From: Burkholderiales bacterium
GTDB taxonomy: Bacteria > Pseudomonadota > Gammaproteobacteria > Burkholderiales > SG8-39
Length of the DNA: 64,000 nt
Direction of reading: 5' to 3'
NCBI GenBank assembly: GCA_026416295.1
Contig: JAOAFL010000097.1
Coordinates: 1-64,000, forward strand
Shown here: positions 1 through 13,160 of the stretch, one piece after another
Layout of the letters: every line of letters begins with the position of its first letter
How positions within the stretch are numbered: the stretch's first letter is position 1
The notes under the pieces: model-generated
Told to the model about the DNA's origin: nothing
What the model saw: only the letters and a program-made list of their open reading frames with translations
The model's database searches: none
Program-made: the position numbers and the translations under genes

Positions 1-76
1 GCGCGAGCGCGCGCGCGCCGACCGCGCGCCCCTCGGGCGCAAGGGGGTGCGCGCGGGCGGCGGGCGCGGCGCTCAT
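1..76 (-). CDS. Start of a gene cut by the window edge (possibly transglutaminase-like, TgpA type)
   Basis: An ATG on the minus strand at 76-74 overlaps the TGA of the DUF58 gene in an ATGA junction. The frame stays open to the window edge for 25 codons, beginning MSAAPAARAHPLAPEG. No domain is visible in so short a piece. In many Proteobacteria the gene directly after a DUF58 gene is a membrane transglutaminase-like protein (TgpA/DUF3488), so that is the likely identity, but this is inference from gene order only. Confidence 0.4.
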   Translation of the reverse strand, partial: MSAAPAARAHPLAPEGRAVGARALA

Positions 77-1038
77 TGCGGTTCGCGCCAGAGCGCGAGC
101 GCGCGCAGGCACTCGGCGCGATGCGCCGGTCCGCGCCCGGGCGCGATGTGCAGGCCGGGCGCGCGCAGCCCGTAGCGCAGCCCGGCACGCTCGGCCTCGA
201 TCACCCAGCCGGCGAGGCGCGAAAGCCGCGCTTCGGCGCCGTCGGAAGCGGGCGCGAGCGCCCAGTCGAGCACGAGCTCGGCGCTCGCCTCGCCCCGGAA
301 CTGCTTGGTGAGCAGCTCGTCGGTGCGCGCGAGCGCCTTCCAGGCGACGTGGCGCGGCGAATCGCTGCGCTGGAACGCGCGCAGGCCGGCGAAGTCGTCG
401 GTGCCGCGCGCCTGCGCGTGCGCGCCGCCGCACGCCTCGAGCGCGCTCGCGGGCGGAAGCGGCGCGAAAAGCGGCCGCGGGTAAACGAGGCAGCGCGCCG
501 CCGGCTCGACGTGGCTCCAGGCGCGGAACAGCCCGAGCGGGAACCGCGTCTCGAGCGCGAAGCGCCCGAAGTCGAGCCAGCCGCGGCGCGCGGTCGGCAC
601 CGCGAGCGCCGCTTCGACGGTTTCGCCCGCGGCCAGCTCCACGGTGCACTGCGCGCCGCTCGCCAGATGCCGCACGAGGATCTGCGGGCGGTCGTGCGCG
701 GCGCGCTCGGCGAGCAGGAGCCGCAACTGCGCCGGCTGGCCCGCGAACACCGGCTCGGCGCGCGCCGCGCTCACGCCGAGCCGCGCGAGGTTGCGCGCGG
801 TGTGCACCATGCCGGCGAGGCCGAGGCCGGCGAGAAAGAACGTGAGCGCAAACCCGAGCGCGAGCGCGTAGTTGATCGAGCCGACGAGCAGGATCGCGAG
901 GGTGCCGCCGAACAGCCACCCGAGGCGCGTCGGCAGGATGTAGACGCGGCGGTGGCCGAGCACGACTTCGCCGTGCTCAGGGGGCACAAAGCCGTAGAGC
1001 CGGTTGCGCAGCGCGACGCGGTCAACTCGTCGCGCCAT
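73..1038 (-). CDS. DUF58 domain-containing protein
   Basis: 321 aa. Two hydrophobic segments at about residues 38-55 and 60-75 are followed by a soluble region ending in the DUF58 signature near residues 210-245 (GTDDFAGLRAFQRSDSPRHV, then WKALART). DUF58 proteins usually sit between a MoxR-type AAA ATPase and a transglutaminase-like membrane protein, and are thought to work with them on envelope or secreted targets; the molecular function is unknown. No MoxR gene is upstream here; the neighbour is a lytic transglycosylase whose 3' end overlaps this start by 17 bp. The downstream gene starts in an ATGA overlap. The family call is firm, the role is not. Confidence 0.85.
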   Translation of the reverse strand: MARRVDRVALRNRLYGFVPPEHGEVVLGHRRVYILPTRLGWLFGGTLAILLVGSINYALALGFALTFFLAGLGLAGMVHTARNLARLGVSAARAEPVFAGQPAQLRLLLAERAAHDRPQILVRHLASGAQCTVELAAGETVEAALAVPTARRGWLDFGRFALETRFPLGLFRAWSHVEPAARCLVYPRPLFAPLPPASALEACGGAHAQARGTDDFAGLRAFQRSDSPRHVAWKALARTDELLTKQFRGEASAELVLDWALAPASDGAEARLSRLAGWVIEAERAGLRYGLRAPGLHIAPGRGPAHRAECLRALALWREPQ

Positions 1039-1611
1039 CGTAGCCCCAGCGGCCGCGCCAGTGCGCGTGCACCGCCGTCGGGTACTGCGGGTCGGCGAGG
1101 CTGCCGTTGTAGCGGCCGAGCGCGCGAAAGAGGTCGCCCTTCTCCTCGTCGAGGTAGTGGCGCAGGATCAGGCAGCCGTAGCGGATGTTGGTGCGCATGC
1201 GAAAGAGGTTGTGGTCGGGCTGGCCGATCAGCTTCACCCAGAACGGCATCACCTGCATGTAGCCGCGCGCCCCTGCCGAGGAGACGGCGTATTTGCGAAA
1301 GCCGCTTTCCACCTCGATCACCGCGAGCACGAGTTGCGGGTCGAGCCCGGCGCGCACCGCCTCGTACTGCACCGTCTTCAGCAGCTCGATGCGCTCCTTG
1401 CGGTCGGGGATGCGCGCGCGCAGCCGCCGCGACATTTCGTGCACCCAGCGGTGCGCGTCCTCGGCGCGCGCGAAACTGAACACCGGCGGCGCGCGGTCGG
1501 CGAGCGCGGCCGACATGCGCTGCGCGACCGCGGCGGCGAGCGGCTCGTATTTCTGCGCGCCGGCCGCGGCGCCGAGCGGCGCGGCGAGCAGCGCGAGGGC
1601 GACCAGCCGCC

Positions 1612-1615
<4 letters not shown>
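1022..1615 (-). CDS. Lytic transglycosylase, SLT domain
   Basis: 197 aa from a GTG start whose first bases overlap the proS stop (GTGA). It begins with a signal-like stretch ([20 protein letters not shown]), so it is probably exported. The SLT/goose-lysozyme-like domain covers roughly residues 80-185: the catalytic Glu lies in [15 protein letters not shown], followed by [11 protein letters not shown] and the GRYNGS motif. The enzyme should cleave the MurNAc-GlcNAc bond of peptidoglycan with 1,6-anhydro product formation. The 3' end overlaps the DUF58 start by 17 bp, so proS, this gene and DUF58 are probably translated from one message. Confidence 0.85.
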
Positions 1616-3321
<1,706 letters not shown>

Positions 3322-3413
3322 CGGAAGGTCCCGGATGACCGCGGCGCGCGGCGTTGTCTTCGGCGCAACGCTGTGGAAAAATGCCGCCGGATTCTAGCCC
3401 AGGTGGTGGCGCC

Positions 3414-3935
3414 ATGCTCGACCGAGACGGCTATCGACCGAACGTCGGCATGATCCTCGCCAACGCGCACGACCTCGTCTTCTGGGCGAGGCGCGCGAAC
3501 CAGAACGCCTGGCAGTTTCCCCAAGGCGGCATCAAGCCGGGCGAAAGCCCGACCGAGGCGATGTTCCGCGAGCTGCAGGAGGAAACCGGCCTTCAGCCGC
3601 GGCACGTGCGGATCCTCGGGCGCACGCGCGACTGGCTGCGGTACGAGGTGCCCGAGCGCTGGATGCGCCGCGAGTGGCGCGGCACCTACCGTGGGCAAAA
3701 ACAGATCTGGTTCCTCCTTCGACTGACGGGGCGCGACTGCGACGTGCGGCTGCGCGCGAGCGCGCGCCCGGAATTCGACGCCTGGTGCTGGCAGGACTAC
3801 TGGGCGCCGCTCGATGCGGTGATCGAGTTCAAGCGCGAGGTCTACCGCCGGGCGCTCACCGAGCTGCGGCCGTATCTGGAGGCCGACCGGCGCGGGCGGG
3901 CTGGGCGGCGCGCCCCGCTCGCGCGGCCGGAGTGA
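3414..3935 (+). CDS. rppH: RNA pyrophosphohydrolase (Nudix)
   Basis: 173 aa. The Nudix box spans about residues 39-61 ([20 protein letters not shown], then TGL), matching GX5EX7REUXEEXGU, and the N-terminus [15 protein letters not shown] is typical of RppH/NudH. The enzyme removes pyrophosphate from 5'-triphosphorylated RNA and so starts RNase E-dependent decay. I chose the ATG at 3414 because the family begins there; the open frame runs further upstream without similarity. The gene is divergent from proS, a common betaproteobacterial pairing. The C-terminal tail is Arg/Ala-rich and variable. Confidence 0.95.
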   Translation: MLDRDGYRPNVGMILANAHDLVFWARRANQNAWQFPQGGIKPGESPTEAMFRELQEETGLQPRHVRILGRTRDWLRYEVPERWMRREWRGTYRGQKQIWFLLRLTGRDCDVRLRASARPEFDAWCWQDYWAPLDAVIEFKREVYRRALTELRPYLEADRRGRAGRRAPLARPE

Positions 3936-4348
3936 TTTCCGCGCGCGTCCCGCTCGAATCACCGGCGCTCGCGGTGATGACCGGCCTTGCGCGCACCAGC
4001 CGGGCGACGATCTGGCCGCAGGCGCCGATCGAGCGGGAGAACCGGTACACGATCTCGCGCGGCGTGCGGCGGCTGCCGGCGGCCGGGCCGCTTGCGCCGG
4101 CGGCGCGCCGCGCGATGGTGCGCAGCGTCGTTTCGATGTCGCAGATCCCGCGCCGGCGCGGCGTCGCGGCCGACCCCGGTGCACCGGTCGCGCACCTTCG
4201 CCGAGATAGAATCGGCGCTCGTTCACCGCGACGGGCCGCCGTACGTGCGATAGGCGAGCGCTATCGCGACGATCGCGACAAACGATTTGCCAGGCGGCGC
4301 CCGCGCCCTTAGCTTTTCGATTCCGCTTCAACGACGAAGGAGGCAGAC
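3936..4348 (+). other. Intergenic stretch of 413 bp between rppH and the rubrerythrin gene
   Basis: I see no convincing gene here. Open frames exist on both strands but are mostly Arg/Ala/Gly-rich, as expected of high-GC shadows. The most protein-like is a minus-strand frame through 3856-4050 extending upstream (MYRFSRSIGACGQIVARLVR), without a recognisable domain or ribosome binding site. The last 15 bp hold the strong Shine-Dalgarno AAGGAGG of the rubrerythrin gene, so its promoter should lie in the 4230-4330 part; no clear -35/-10 pair stands out. Confidence 0.5.
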
Positions 4349-4771
4349 GTGAAATCGCTCAAAGGAACCAAGACCCACGAGAACCTGAAGTACGCGTTCG
4401 CCGGCGAATCGCAGGCGAACCGCCGCTACCTCTACTTCGCCGCGAAGGCCGACGTCGAGGGCCAGAACGACGTCGCGGCGCTGTTCCGCTCGACCGCCGA
4501 GGGCGAGACCGGTCACGCGCACGGGCATCTGGAGTACCTGGAGCAGGTCGGCGATCCGGCCACCGGCCTGCCGATCGGTCGCACACGCCAGAACCTCGCG
4601 GCCGCGGTCGCGGGGGAGACGCACGAGTACTCCGACATGTACCCGGGCATGGCGAAGACCGCGCGTGAAGAGGGCTTCCCCGAGATCGCCGACTGGTTCG
4701 AGACGCTGGCGAAGGCGGAGCGCTCGCACGCCAATCGCTTCCAGAAGGCGCTCGACGCGCTGCAGGACTGA
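4349..4771 (+). CDS. Rubrerythrin-family diiron protein without rubredoxin domain
   Basis: 140 aa from a GTG start five bases after a consensus Shine-Dalgarno (AAGGAGG, 4337-4343). The ferritin-like four-helix bundle shows the expected diiron ligands: Glu20, Glu53-x2-His56, Glu90/Glu93 and Glu124-x2-His127. The C-terminal rubredoxin domain (CxxC pairs) of classical rubrerythrin is absent and the protein contains no cysteine motif, so it is of the sulerythrin / stand-alone bundle type. Likely role: peroxide reduction in the cytoplasm using an external electron donor. It overlaps the following DUF3501 gene by one base (TGATG). Confidence 0.9.
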   Translation: MKSLKGTKTHENLKYAFAGESQANRRYLYFAAKADVEGQNDVAALFRSTAEGETGHAHGHLEYLEQVGDPATGLPIGRTRQNLAAAVAGETHEYSDMYPGMAKTAREEGFPEIADWFETLAKAERSHANRFQKALDALQD

Positions 4772-5352
4772 TGCCGAAAATCCAGCGCGACAGTCTGCTC
4801 ACGCTGGAGGCCTACGCCCGGGAGCGGCCGGCGTTCCGCTCCCGGGTGATCGCGCACAAGAAGCCGCGCACGGTGCACCTCGGCGAGCATCTGACGCTCG
4901 TCTTCGAGGACGAGCTGACGATCCGCTACCAGGTGCAGGAGATGTTGCGCATCGAGCGGCTGTTCGAGGAAGAGGACATCCAGGGCGAGCTGGACGTCTA
5001 CAACCCGCTCATCCCAGACGGCACCAACCTCAAGGCGACGCTGATGATCGAGTACGACGATCCGGCGGAGCGTCGCCGGCGTCTGGCGGAGCTGCGCGGG
5101 ATCGAGGACCGCGTGTGGGTGCAGGTCGAAGGCGGCGCACGGGTGTACGCGATCGCCGACGAGGACCTCGAGCGCGAAACCGAAGAAAAGACCTCGGCGG
5201 TGCACTTCCTGCGCTTCGAACTCGACGAGGCGGATCGGCGGCGCCTGAAGGCGGGCGCCGGGCTCACGATCGGCGTCGATCACCCTCAGTACCAGGCGAC
5301 GACCGAAGCCTCGGCAGAGACGCGCGCGGCGCTCGCGGCCGATCTCGCGTAA
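4771..5352 (+). CDS. DUF3501 family protein
   Basis: 193 aa. The sequence (starting [20 protein letters not shown], with [20 protein letters not shown] and an acidic [18 protein letters not shown] segment) matches DUF3501, a family of unknown function found next to rubrerythrin genes. In many genomes an Fe-S 'heterodisulfide reductase-like' gene lies between the two; here the start codon overlaps the rubrerythrin stop, so no third gene intervenes. Coupled translation suggests a shared oxidative-stress function. No metal-binding Cys cluster is seen. The function is inferred from context only. Confidence 0.85.
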   Translation: MPKIQRDSLLTLEAYARERPAFRSRVIAHKKPRTVHLGEHLTLVFEDELTIRYQVQEMLRIERLFEEEDIQGELDVYNPLIPDGTNLKATLMIEYDDPAERRRRLAELRGIEDRVWVQVEGGARVYAIADEDLERETEEKTSAVHFLRFELDEADRRRLKAGAGLTIGVDHPQYQATTEASAETRAALAADLA

Positions 5353-5356
5353 CCCG

Positions 5357-5893
5357 ATGCGGCGCGCGGCGGCGCTCGCCTGCGCGCTGGGGGCGGCGGC
5401 CGCGCAGGCGCAGGCGCCGGGCCCGAAATCCGACTGGGAGCGCGCACAGGAAGCGCGCGAGTTCCGCGAGGCGCCGGTGACGCTCCCGCCTTTCTACCGC
5501 GAAGAGGACCTGATCGAATTCTCGGTCGGCCCGGCGGTCGCGTTCCGGTTCTACGTCGACCGCGCCTCGCTCTCGGTGGGCGAGGACGGCGTCGTGCGCT
5601 ACACGCTCGTCGCCCGCAGCGCGCAAGGGGCCGAGAACGTGAGCTACGAAGGGATCCGGTGCCGGACCGGCATGCACCGGGTGTACGCGCTCGGGCAGCG
5701 GGACCGGACGTGGCGGCCGGTCGAGCGCGACTGGCAGTCGACCGAGAGAGTCTGGACCCGAGTCCTGCGGCGCGACTACTTCTGCCCGATGCAGCGGACC
5801 ATCTTCAGCGCAGCCGAGGGGCTCGAGGCGCTGCGCCGGGGCGGGCATCCGGAGCGCGAGAACTGGGGCGCGGGCGGCGCTGGCGCGCGCTAG
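5357..5893 (+). CDS. CNP1-like family protein, exported
   Basis: 178 aa, beginning with a signal peptide-like stretch ([20 protein letters not shown]). The mature part contains the block [20 protein letters not shown], then [19 protein letters not shown] and WRPVERDWQ, characteristic of the CNP1-like domain named after a Neisseria protein. It is probably periplasmic; its biochemical role is unknown. The gene commonly lies between rppH and proB in betaproteobacteria, as here, and starts four bases after the DUF3501 stop. It converges with proB on the opposite strand. Confidence 0.85.
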   Translation: MRRAAALACALGAAAAQAQAPGPKSDWERAQEAREFREAPVTLPPFYREEDLIEFSVGPAVAFRFYVDRASLSVGEDGVVRYTLVARSAQGAENVSYEGIRCRTGMHRVYALGQRDRTWRPVERDWQSTERVWTRVLRRDYFCPMQRTIFSAAEGLEALRRGGHPERENWGAGGAGAR

Positions 5894-5958
5894 CGCCGGT
5901 CCTCGCTTTCCGGGGCTGCGCGGCGCGCGCTCGGCGGGGGTTCTCGATCGGTCGCCGT

Positions 5959-8438
<2,480 letters not shown>

Positions 8439-8457
8439 GTCTGCTCCCCGATCCGCG

Positions 8458-8772
8458 TCAGCCGGCGACGATCTGCTCGATGCGCACCTCGGTGAAGCGC
8501 TGCCGGTGCCCCTGGCGCTTCTGCGAGTGCTTGCGCCGGCGCAGCTTGAAGATGCGCACTTTCTCGCCGCGGCCGTGTCCGAGCACCGTCGCGCTCACCG
8601 ACGCGCCCGCGACGAACGGCGCGCCGACGCGCGCGGTCTCGCCCTCGCCGACGAGAAGCACCTTGTCGAACGAGACGCTCGCGCCGACCTCCGCGGAAAG
8701 CGCCTCGACGCGGATGCTGTCGCCCGGGCGCACGCGATACTGCTTGCCGCCGGCCTGAATGACTGCGTACAT
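8458..8772 (-). CDS. rplU: 50S ribosomal protein L21
   Basis: 104 aa. It begins [20 protein letters not shown] and ends with the basic segment [16 protein letters not shown] and TEVRIEQI, all typical of L21, which binds 23S rRNA domain I. I chose ATG at 8772 because it matches the family start; the frame runs further upstream into the promoter. It is the first gene of the rplU-rpmA operon, divergent from ispB. Confidence 0.98.
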   Translation of the reverse strand: MYAVIQAGGKQYRVRPGDSIRVEALSAEVGASVSFDKVLLVGEGETARVGAPFVAGASVSATVLGHGRGEKVRIFKLRRRKHSQKRQGHRQRFTEVRIEQIVAG

Positions 8773-8800
8773 GGTCGAACGCCCTGTGAAAAGGCAGAAG

Positions 8801-8829
8801 ATTATAGAGCACGCGCCGAACGCGGGCAA
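8801..8829 (-). promoter_or_regulatory. Sigma70 promoter of rplU-rpmA
   Basis: On the minus strand, -35 TTGCCC (8829-8824) and a perfect -10 TATAAT (8806-8801) are separated by 17 bp. Transcription would start near 8794, giving a leader of about 20 nt before rplU. Confidence 0.8.
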
Positions 8830-8854
8830 AGCGCCGTGTGATAACTTCCGCGGC

Positions 8855-9823
8855 GTGACCCCGGCTCGCATCCTCGCGCCGATCGCCGACGAGATGCGCA
8901 GGCTCGAGTCGCGCATCGGCGAGCGGCTCGACTCCGACGTCGCCCTCGTGCGTCAGGTGGCGCAGTATCTGGTCGAAAGCGGTGGCAAGCGGCTGCGGCC
9001 GGCGCTGCTCCTTCTTGCGGCGGGGGCCTGCGGCTCGCGCGACGAGGCCCGCATCGAGCTTGCGGCGGTGGTCGAGTTCATTCACACCGCGACGCTGTTG
9101 CACGACGACGTGGTCGACGCCTCCGACCTTCGGCGCGGCCGAAGCACCGCGAACGCGCGCTTCGGCAACGCCGCGGCGGTGCTGGTCGGCGATTTTCTCT
9201 ATTCGCGCGCCTTTCAGATGATGGTGGGCGCGGGCAGCATGCGCGTGATGGCGGTGCTCGCCGAGGCGACCAACGCGATCGCCGAAGGCGAGGTGCTCCA
9301 GCTCATGCACTGCCGCGACCCGGACGTGGGCGAATCGGGGTACCTCGCGGTGGTGCGGCGCAAGACCGCGAAGCTCTTCGAGGCGTCGGCGCGCCTCGGG
9401 GCGGTGCTCGCCGGCGCGCCGCCGACGCTCGAAGAGCGGCTCGCCGAGTACGGCATGCGGGTCGGCACCGCGTTTCAGCTGATCGACGACGTGCTCGATT
9501 ACTCCGGGGACGTCGAGGCGATCGGCAAAAGCCTCGGCGACGATCTGGCCGAAGGCAATCCGACCCTGCCGCTCATCCGCGCGATGGCCTGCGGCAGCCC
9601 GGCGCAGGCGCGCCTCGTGCGCGACGCGATCGTCTCGGGCGGTCGCGAGGCGTTCGCCGCGGTGCTTGAGGCGGTGCGTGCCACCGGCGCGCTCGAGTAC
9701 ACGCGCGAGCTCGCGCGGCGCGAGGCCGAGGCGGCGCGCGCCGCGCTCGAGCCGCTTGCGCCCTCGGCGCACCGGGACTCTCTGCTAGAATTGGCCGCCT
9801 ACTCGGTGTCCCGTCGTTCCTAG
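8855..9823 (+). CDS. ispB: Polyprenyl (octaprenyl) diphosphate synthase
   Basis: 322 aa from GTG 8855, in the frame and region where the family begins ([20 protein letters not shown]). Both aspartate-rich motifs are present: [15 protein letters not shown] (DDxxD) near residue 84 and [10 protein letters not shown] near residue 213, with [12 protein letters not shown] before the first. This trans-isoprenyl synthase makes the ubiquinone side chain by adding isopentenyl units; chain length cannot be fixed from sequence. Divergence from rplU is conserved as in E. coli. The stop codon ends two bases before the mature tRNA-Pro. Confidence 0.93.
   Translation: MTPARILAPIADEMRRLESRIGERLDSDVALVRQVAQYLVESGGKRLRPALLLLAAGACGSRDEARIELAAVVEFIHTATLLHDDVVDASDLRRGRSTANARFGNAAAVLVGDFLYSRAFQMMVGAGSMRVMAVLAEATNAIAEGEVLQLMHCRDPDVGESGYLAVVRRKTAKLFEASARLGAVLAGAPPTLEERLAEYGMRVGTAFQLIDDVLDYSGDVEAIGKSLGDDLAEGNPTLPLIRAMACGSPAQARLVRDAIVSGGREAFAAVLEAVRATGALEYTRELARREAEAARAALEPLAPSAHRDSLLELAAYSVSRRS
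9783..9791 (+). promoter_or_regulatory. Possible extended -10 promoter of tRNA-Pro inside ispB
   Basis: TGCTAGAAT fits the extended -10 consensus TGnTATAAT with one mismatch and lies about 35 bp before the mature tRNA 5' end. No good -35 at 16-18 bp is visible, which extended -10 promoters can tolerate. It overlaps the last codons of ispB. Confidence 0.45.
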
Positions 9824-9825
9824 CT

Positions 9826-9902
9826 CGGGGTGTAGCTCAGCCTGGTAGAGTACTGCGTTCGGGACGCAGGTGTCGCTGGTTCGAATCCAGTCACCCCGAC
9901 CA
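9826..9902 (+). tRNA. tRNA-Pro (anticodon CGG)
   Basis: 77 nt with encoded CCA. The acceptor arm pairs CGGGGTG (9826-9832) with CACCCCG (9892-9898), followed by discriminator A and CCA. The anticodon arm CTGCG-TTCGGGA-CGCAG gives anticodon CGG (9858-9860), decoding CCG, and the T arm contains GGTTCGAATCC. A short run CTTCCTTTTT follows and may end transcription. It lies in the same 10 kb as proS and proB. Confidence 0.96.
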
Positions 9903-9943
9903 TCTTCCTTTTTCCGCGGCGACCGGCCGGCGATAATGCGCGC

Positions 9944-10168
9944 ATGGGTCGGCTGCTCCTGATCCTTCTCGTCGTCGTGCTGCTCGCCTGGCTGCTGCGA
10001 CGGGCGCTTGCCGGGCGGGCGCGCGGCGCGCCGCACGCCGACGCCGGCGTGCCGCTCGTGCGTTGCGCGCACTGCGGCCTCAACCTGCCGAAGACCGAGG
10101 CGCGCAGCGCGGGCGGCCGGCACTACTGCAGCGAGGAGCACTGGCGGCTCGGTCCGCGGGACGGCTGA
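9944..10168 (+). CDS. PP0621-like small membrane protein
   Basis: 74 aa: one N-terminal membrane helix (GRLLLILLVVVLLAWLLRRA), then a soluble tail with VRCAHCGLNLPKTEA and HYCSEEH, a CxxC plus a later Cys/His that could bind zinc. This matches the PP0621 family of unknown function, usually found directly upstream of pilS, as here. The stop overlaps the pilS start (TGATG), implying translational coupling with the pilus two-component system. Confidence 0.8.
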   Translation: MGRLLLILLVVVLLAWLLRRALAGRARGAPHADAGVPLVRCAHCGLNLPKTEARSAGGRHYCSEEHWRLGPRDG

Positions 10169-11757
10169 TGCCCTCGGCCGCGGTTCCGGCGGCGCTTCGC
10201 GGCGGGCCGACGGCACCGGTCGAGGCGTACTGGACCGCGCTGCGCCTGTTCAGCGCGTACCGCATCGCGCTCGCGGCGCTGCTTCTCGGCCTGACGCTCG
10301 CCTACGGCGACGCCCTCAGCCTCGGCGCGCACCGCTTGGATCTTTTCCGCGGTGCGGCGGCCGCCTACCTCGTGCTCGCGGCGATGGCCCACAGCGTGCT
10401 TGCCCGCCTGCGGGTGCAGTTCGTCGCACAGCTTTCTTTGCACGTCGCGCTCGACGTGGTCGCGCTCACGGTGCTGATGTACGCGAGCGGCGGACTGCGC
10501 AGCGGCCTGGGGGCGATGGTCCTCGTTTCGCTGATCGGCGCGGCGCTGCTCGCACCGCTGCGCGTCGCGCTCGCCTACGCCGCGTTCGCGACGCTCGCGC
10601 TGCTGTTCGAGCAGGCGGTCTGGGTACTCTATTTCGACGCGCCGGGCGCGAGCTTCATGCAGCCCGGGATGCTCGCGATCGGCTGCTTCGCGAGCGCCGG
10701 CGTCACCGGCTGGCTGGTGCAGCGCGCCGGCGCGAGCGAGCGGCTCGCGCGCGAGCGCGAGCGGGAGCTCGCGCTGCAGCTGCGCGTGAGCCAGCTCGTG
10801 ATCGACGACATGCCGCACGGCGTGCTGGTGCTCGATGCCGCCGGACGGGTGCGGCAGCACAATCCGGGCGCCCAGCGACTCTTCGGTGCCGAGGCGTTGC
10901 GCGGCGCCGACCTCGCGCAGATCGCGCCGGCGGCGGCCGCGTGCTGGCGGCGGTGGCGGGCCGGCAGCGGCGCCGAGCGGACGGAGATCGAGCTGCGCGG
11001 CCGCGGTCTGCGGCTGCGCATGATCGAGGCGGGCGCCGGCGAGGACCTCACCGTGATGTTCGTCGAGGACACGACGCGCGCGCTCGAAGAGGCGCGCCAG
11101 CTCAAGCTCGCCGCCCTCGGCCGGCTCACCGCCAACCTCGCGCACGAGATCCGCAACCCCCTTTCGGCGATCAGCCATGCGGCCGAGCTGCTCGGCGAGA
11201 GCCCCGCCGAACGCGAGCGCGAGCGGCTGTGCCGTATCATCGCCGACAACACGCGGCGGCTCGAGCGGCTGGTGGCCGACGTGCTGCAGCTCAACCGCCG
11301 CGACCGAACGCGCAGCGAGCCGATCGAGCTCGCCGCGTGGCTCGGCCAGTTCGTCGAGGAGTTCGCGATGAGCGAGGGGGTGCCGCGCGAATGGATCGCG
11401 GTCGATGTGGCGCGTGCGGTCCGCGTCGAGTTCGACCGCGAGCATCTGCGCCAGGTGCTCTGGAATCTGCTGCGCAACGCGGTGCGGCACGCGCGGCCGG
11501 CGCGCGGCTGCGTGCGTCTGGTGCTCGGCGCCTTCGCCGGGCAGGTCGAGCTGAACGTCCTCGACAACGGCCCCGGCGTGCCGCGCGAGCGGCTCGCGCA
11601 GCTGTTCGAGCCGTTTTTCACGACCGACCGCGCAGGCACGGGGCTCGGCCTTTACATCGCGCGCGAGCTGTGCGCCGCCAACCGCGCCACGCTGGAATAC
11701 GTGCCGGGCGGCGAGGGCGCGCACTTTCGCCTGGTGTGCGCGGAGGCGCCCGCATGA
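10168..11757 (+). CDS. pilS: Sensor histidine kinase PilS
   Basis: 529 aa. About six hydrophobic segments fill the first 190 residues. A PAS-like region (LVIDDMPHGVLVLDAAGRV) follows near 210-310, then the dimerisation domain with phosphoacceptor His in LTANLAHEIRNPLSAI near residue 330, and the ATPase with N box (LWNLLRNAVRHA), G1 (DNGPGVP) and G2 (GTGLGL). It phosphorylates PilR and so controls pilin transcription for type IV pili. ATG 10168 overlaps the previous stop; the 3' end overlaps pilR in ATGA. Confidence 0.93.
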   Translation: MPSAAVPAALRGGPTAPVEAYWTALRLFSAYRIALAALLLGLTLAYGDALSLGAHRLDLFRGAAAAYLVLAAMAHSVLARLRVQFVAQLSLHVALDVVALTVLMYASGGLRSGLGAMVLVSLIGAALLAPLRVALAYAAFATLALLFEQAVWVLYFDAPGASFMQPGMLAIGCFASAGVTGWLVQRAGASERLARERERELALQLRVSQLVIDDMPHGVLVLDAAGRVRQHNPGAQRLFGAEALRGADLAQIAPAAAACWRRWRAGSGAERTEIELRGRGLRLRMIEAGAGEDLTVMFVEDTTRALEEARQLKLAALGRLTANLAHEIRNPLSAISHAAELLGESPAERERERLCRIIADNTRRLERLVADVLQLNRRDRTRSEPIELAAWLGQFVEEFAMSEGVPREWIAVDVARAVRVEFDREHLRQVLWNLLRNAVRHARPARGCVRLVLGAFAGQVELNVLDNGPGVPRERLAQLFEPFFTTDRAGTGLGLYIARELCAANRATLEYVPGGEGAHFRLVCAEAPA

Positions 11758-13160
11758 GGCGCGGCGTGCCGCAGGCGGCGGACGCCGCGCGCGCGAGCGC
11801 GCGCGTGCTGGTGGTCGACGACGAGCCCGACATCCGGGAGCTGCTCGAGCTCACGCTCGCGAAGATGGGGCTTGCGGCCGACGCCGTCGGCTCGGTCGCC
11901 GAAGCGAAGGCGCGGCTCGCCGGCGCGCGTTACGACCTGTGCCTCACCGACATGCGCCTGCCCGACGGCGACGGGCTCGAGCTCGTGCGCTACATCGCCG
12001 GTCTTGCGCGCGACTTGCCGGTGGCGGTGATCACCGCCTACGGCAGCGCGGAAAACGCGGTCGCGGCGCTCAAGGCGGGCGCGTTCGACTACATCGCCAA
12101 GCCGGTCGCGCTCGAGCAGCTGCGCGCGCTCGTGCGCTCGGCGCTCGCGCTGCCCGGGCTGCAGGAGCCGCCCGCGGCCGGCCAGGCGCTGCTCGGCGAC
12201 AGCCCGCCCTTGCGGGCCGCGCGCGAGCTGATCGCCAAGCTCGCGCGCACGCAGGCGCCGGTCTACATTTCCGGCGAATCCGGCAGCGGCAAGGAACTCG
12301 CGGCGCGCCTGATCCACGCCGGGGGCGCACGGCGCAAGCGGCCGTTCGTCGCGGTCAACTGCGGGGCGATCCCGGAAACGCTCATGGAGAGCGAGTTCTT
12401 CGGCTATCGCAAGGGCGCGTTCACCGGCGCCTTCCAGGACCGCGACGGGTTTTTCCAGGCGGCGAACGGCGGCACGCTGTTCCTCGACGAGGTCGCGGAT
12501 CTGCCGCTCGGGATGCAGGTGAAGCTGCTGCGGGCGATCCAGGAAAAGCGCGTGCGCAAGGTCGGCGCGACGCAGGAAGAGCCGGTCGACGTGCGCATCA
12601 TCTCGGCGACGCACCAGGACCTTGCGGCCCTCGTCGAGGCGGGTCGCTTCCGGCGAGACCTTTTTTACCGGCTGAACGTCATCGAGCTCAAGATGCCGTC
12701 CCTGCGCGAATGCCTCGAGGACGTGCCGCTCATCGCGACGCGGATCCTCGAGCGACTGGCGCGCGAGGAAGGGCAGCCGCCGCGCGCGCTGTCGCCGGCG
12801 GCGATCGAGGCGCTGAAAGCCTACGACTTCCCGGGCAACGTGCGCGAGCTGGAAAACATCCTCGAGCGGGCGGTCGCGCTCTCCTCCGGTCCGGTCATCG
12901 AACCGGCCGACCTTCGCCTGCATCCGGGCGGCGGCGAGGAGCCGGGCGTCGGCGGGCCCGCACAAGGGGCGATGCGGCATGAGCCGCTGCCCGACTACCT
13001 CGACCGGCTGGAACGGGAAGCGATCCTCGCCGCGCTCGCGCGCACCGGGTTCAACCGCACCGCGGCCGCCAAGCTCCTCGGCGTAACGTTCCGTTCGCTG
13101 CGCTACCGCATGCAGCGTCTCGGCATCCGCGGGCCGGGCGACGATGACGGCGACGGCTGA
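11754..13160 (+). CDS. pilR: Sigma54-dependent response regulator PilR
   Basis: 468 aa. The receiver domain (about 18-135) has the acidic pair in VVDDEPD and the phosphoacceptor Asp in CLTDMRLPDG. The AAA+ domain has Walker A (GESGSGKE), the GAFTGA loop that contacts sigma54 (KGAFTGAF), Walker B (GGTLFLDEVADLP) and the arginine finger region (RRDLFYRLNV). The C-terminal Fis-type helix-turn-helix is FNRTAAAKLLGVTFRSLRYR. It activates RpoN-dependent promoters such as pilA, which is not in this window. Start ATG overlaps the pilS stop; the end overlaps ampD by 17 bp. Confidence 0.95.
   Translation: MRRGVPQAADAARASARVLVVDDEPDIRELLELTLAKMGLAADAVGSVAEAKARLAGARYDLCLTDMRLPDGDGLELVRYIAGLARDLPVAVITAYGSAENAVAALKAGAFDYIAKPVALEQLRALVRSALALPGLQEPPAAGQALLGDSPPLRAARELIAKLARTQAPVYISGESGSGKELAARLIHAGGARRKRPFVAVNCGAIPETLMESEFFGYRKGAFTGAFQDRDGFFQAANGGTLFLDEVADLPLGMQVKLLRAIQEKRVRKVGATQEEPVDVRIISATHQDLAALVEAGRFRRDLFYRLNVIELKMPSLRECLEDVPLIATRILERLAREEGQPPRALSPAAIEALKAYDFPGNVRELENILERAVALSSGPVIEPADLRLHPGGGEEPGVGGPAQGAMRHEPLPDYLDRLEREAILAALARTGFNRTAAAKLLGVTFRSLRYRMQRLGIRGPGDDDGDG

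Noticed and set aside
76-1479. Long plus-strand open frame (467 codons) opposite the DUF58 and transglycosylase genes
   Set aside because: It is Arg/Glu/Ala-rich with no motif, and lies opposite genes with clear families. Such antisense frames are common throughout this GC-rich window.
3856-4195. Short minus-strand frames in the rppH-rubrerythrin gap as genes
   Set aside because: No ribosome binding site, no domain and composition typical of GC-rich non-coding frames.
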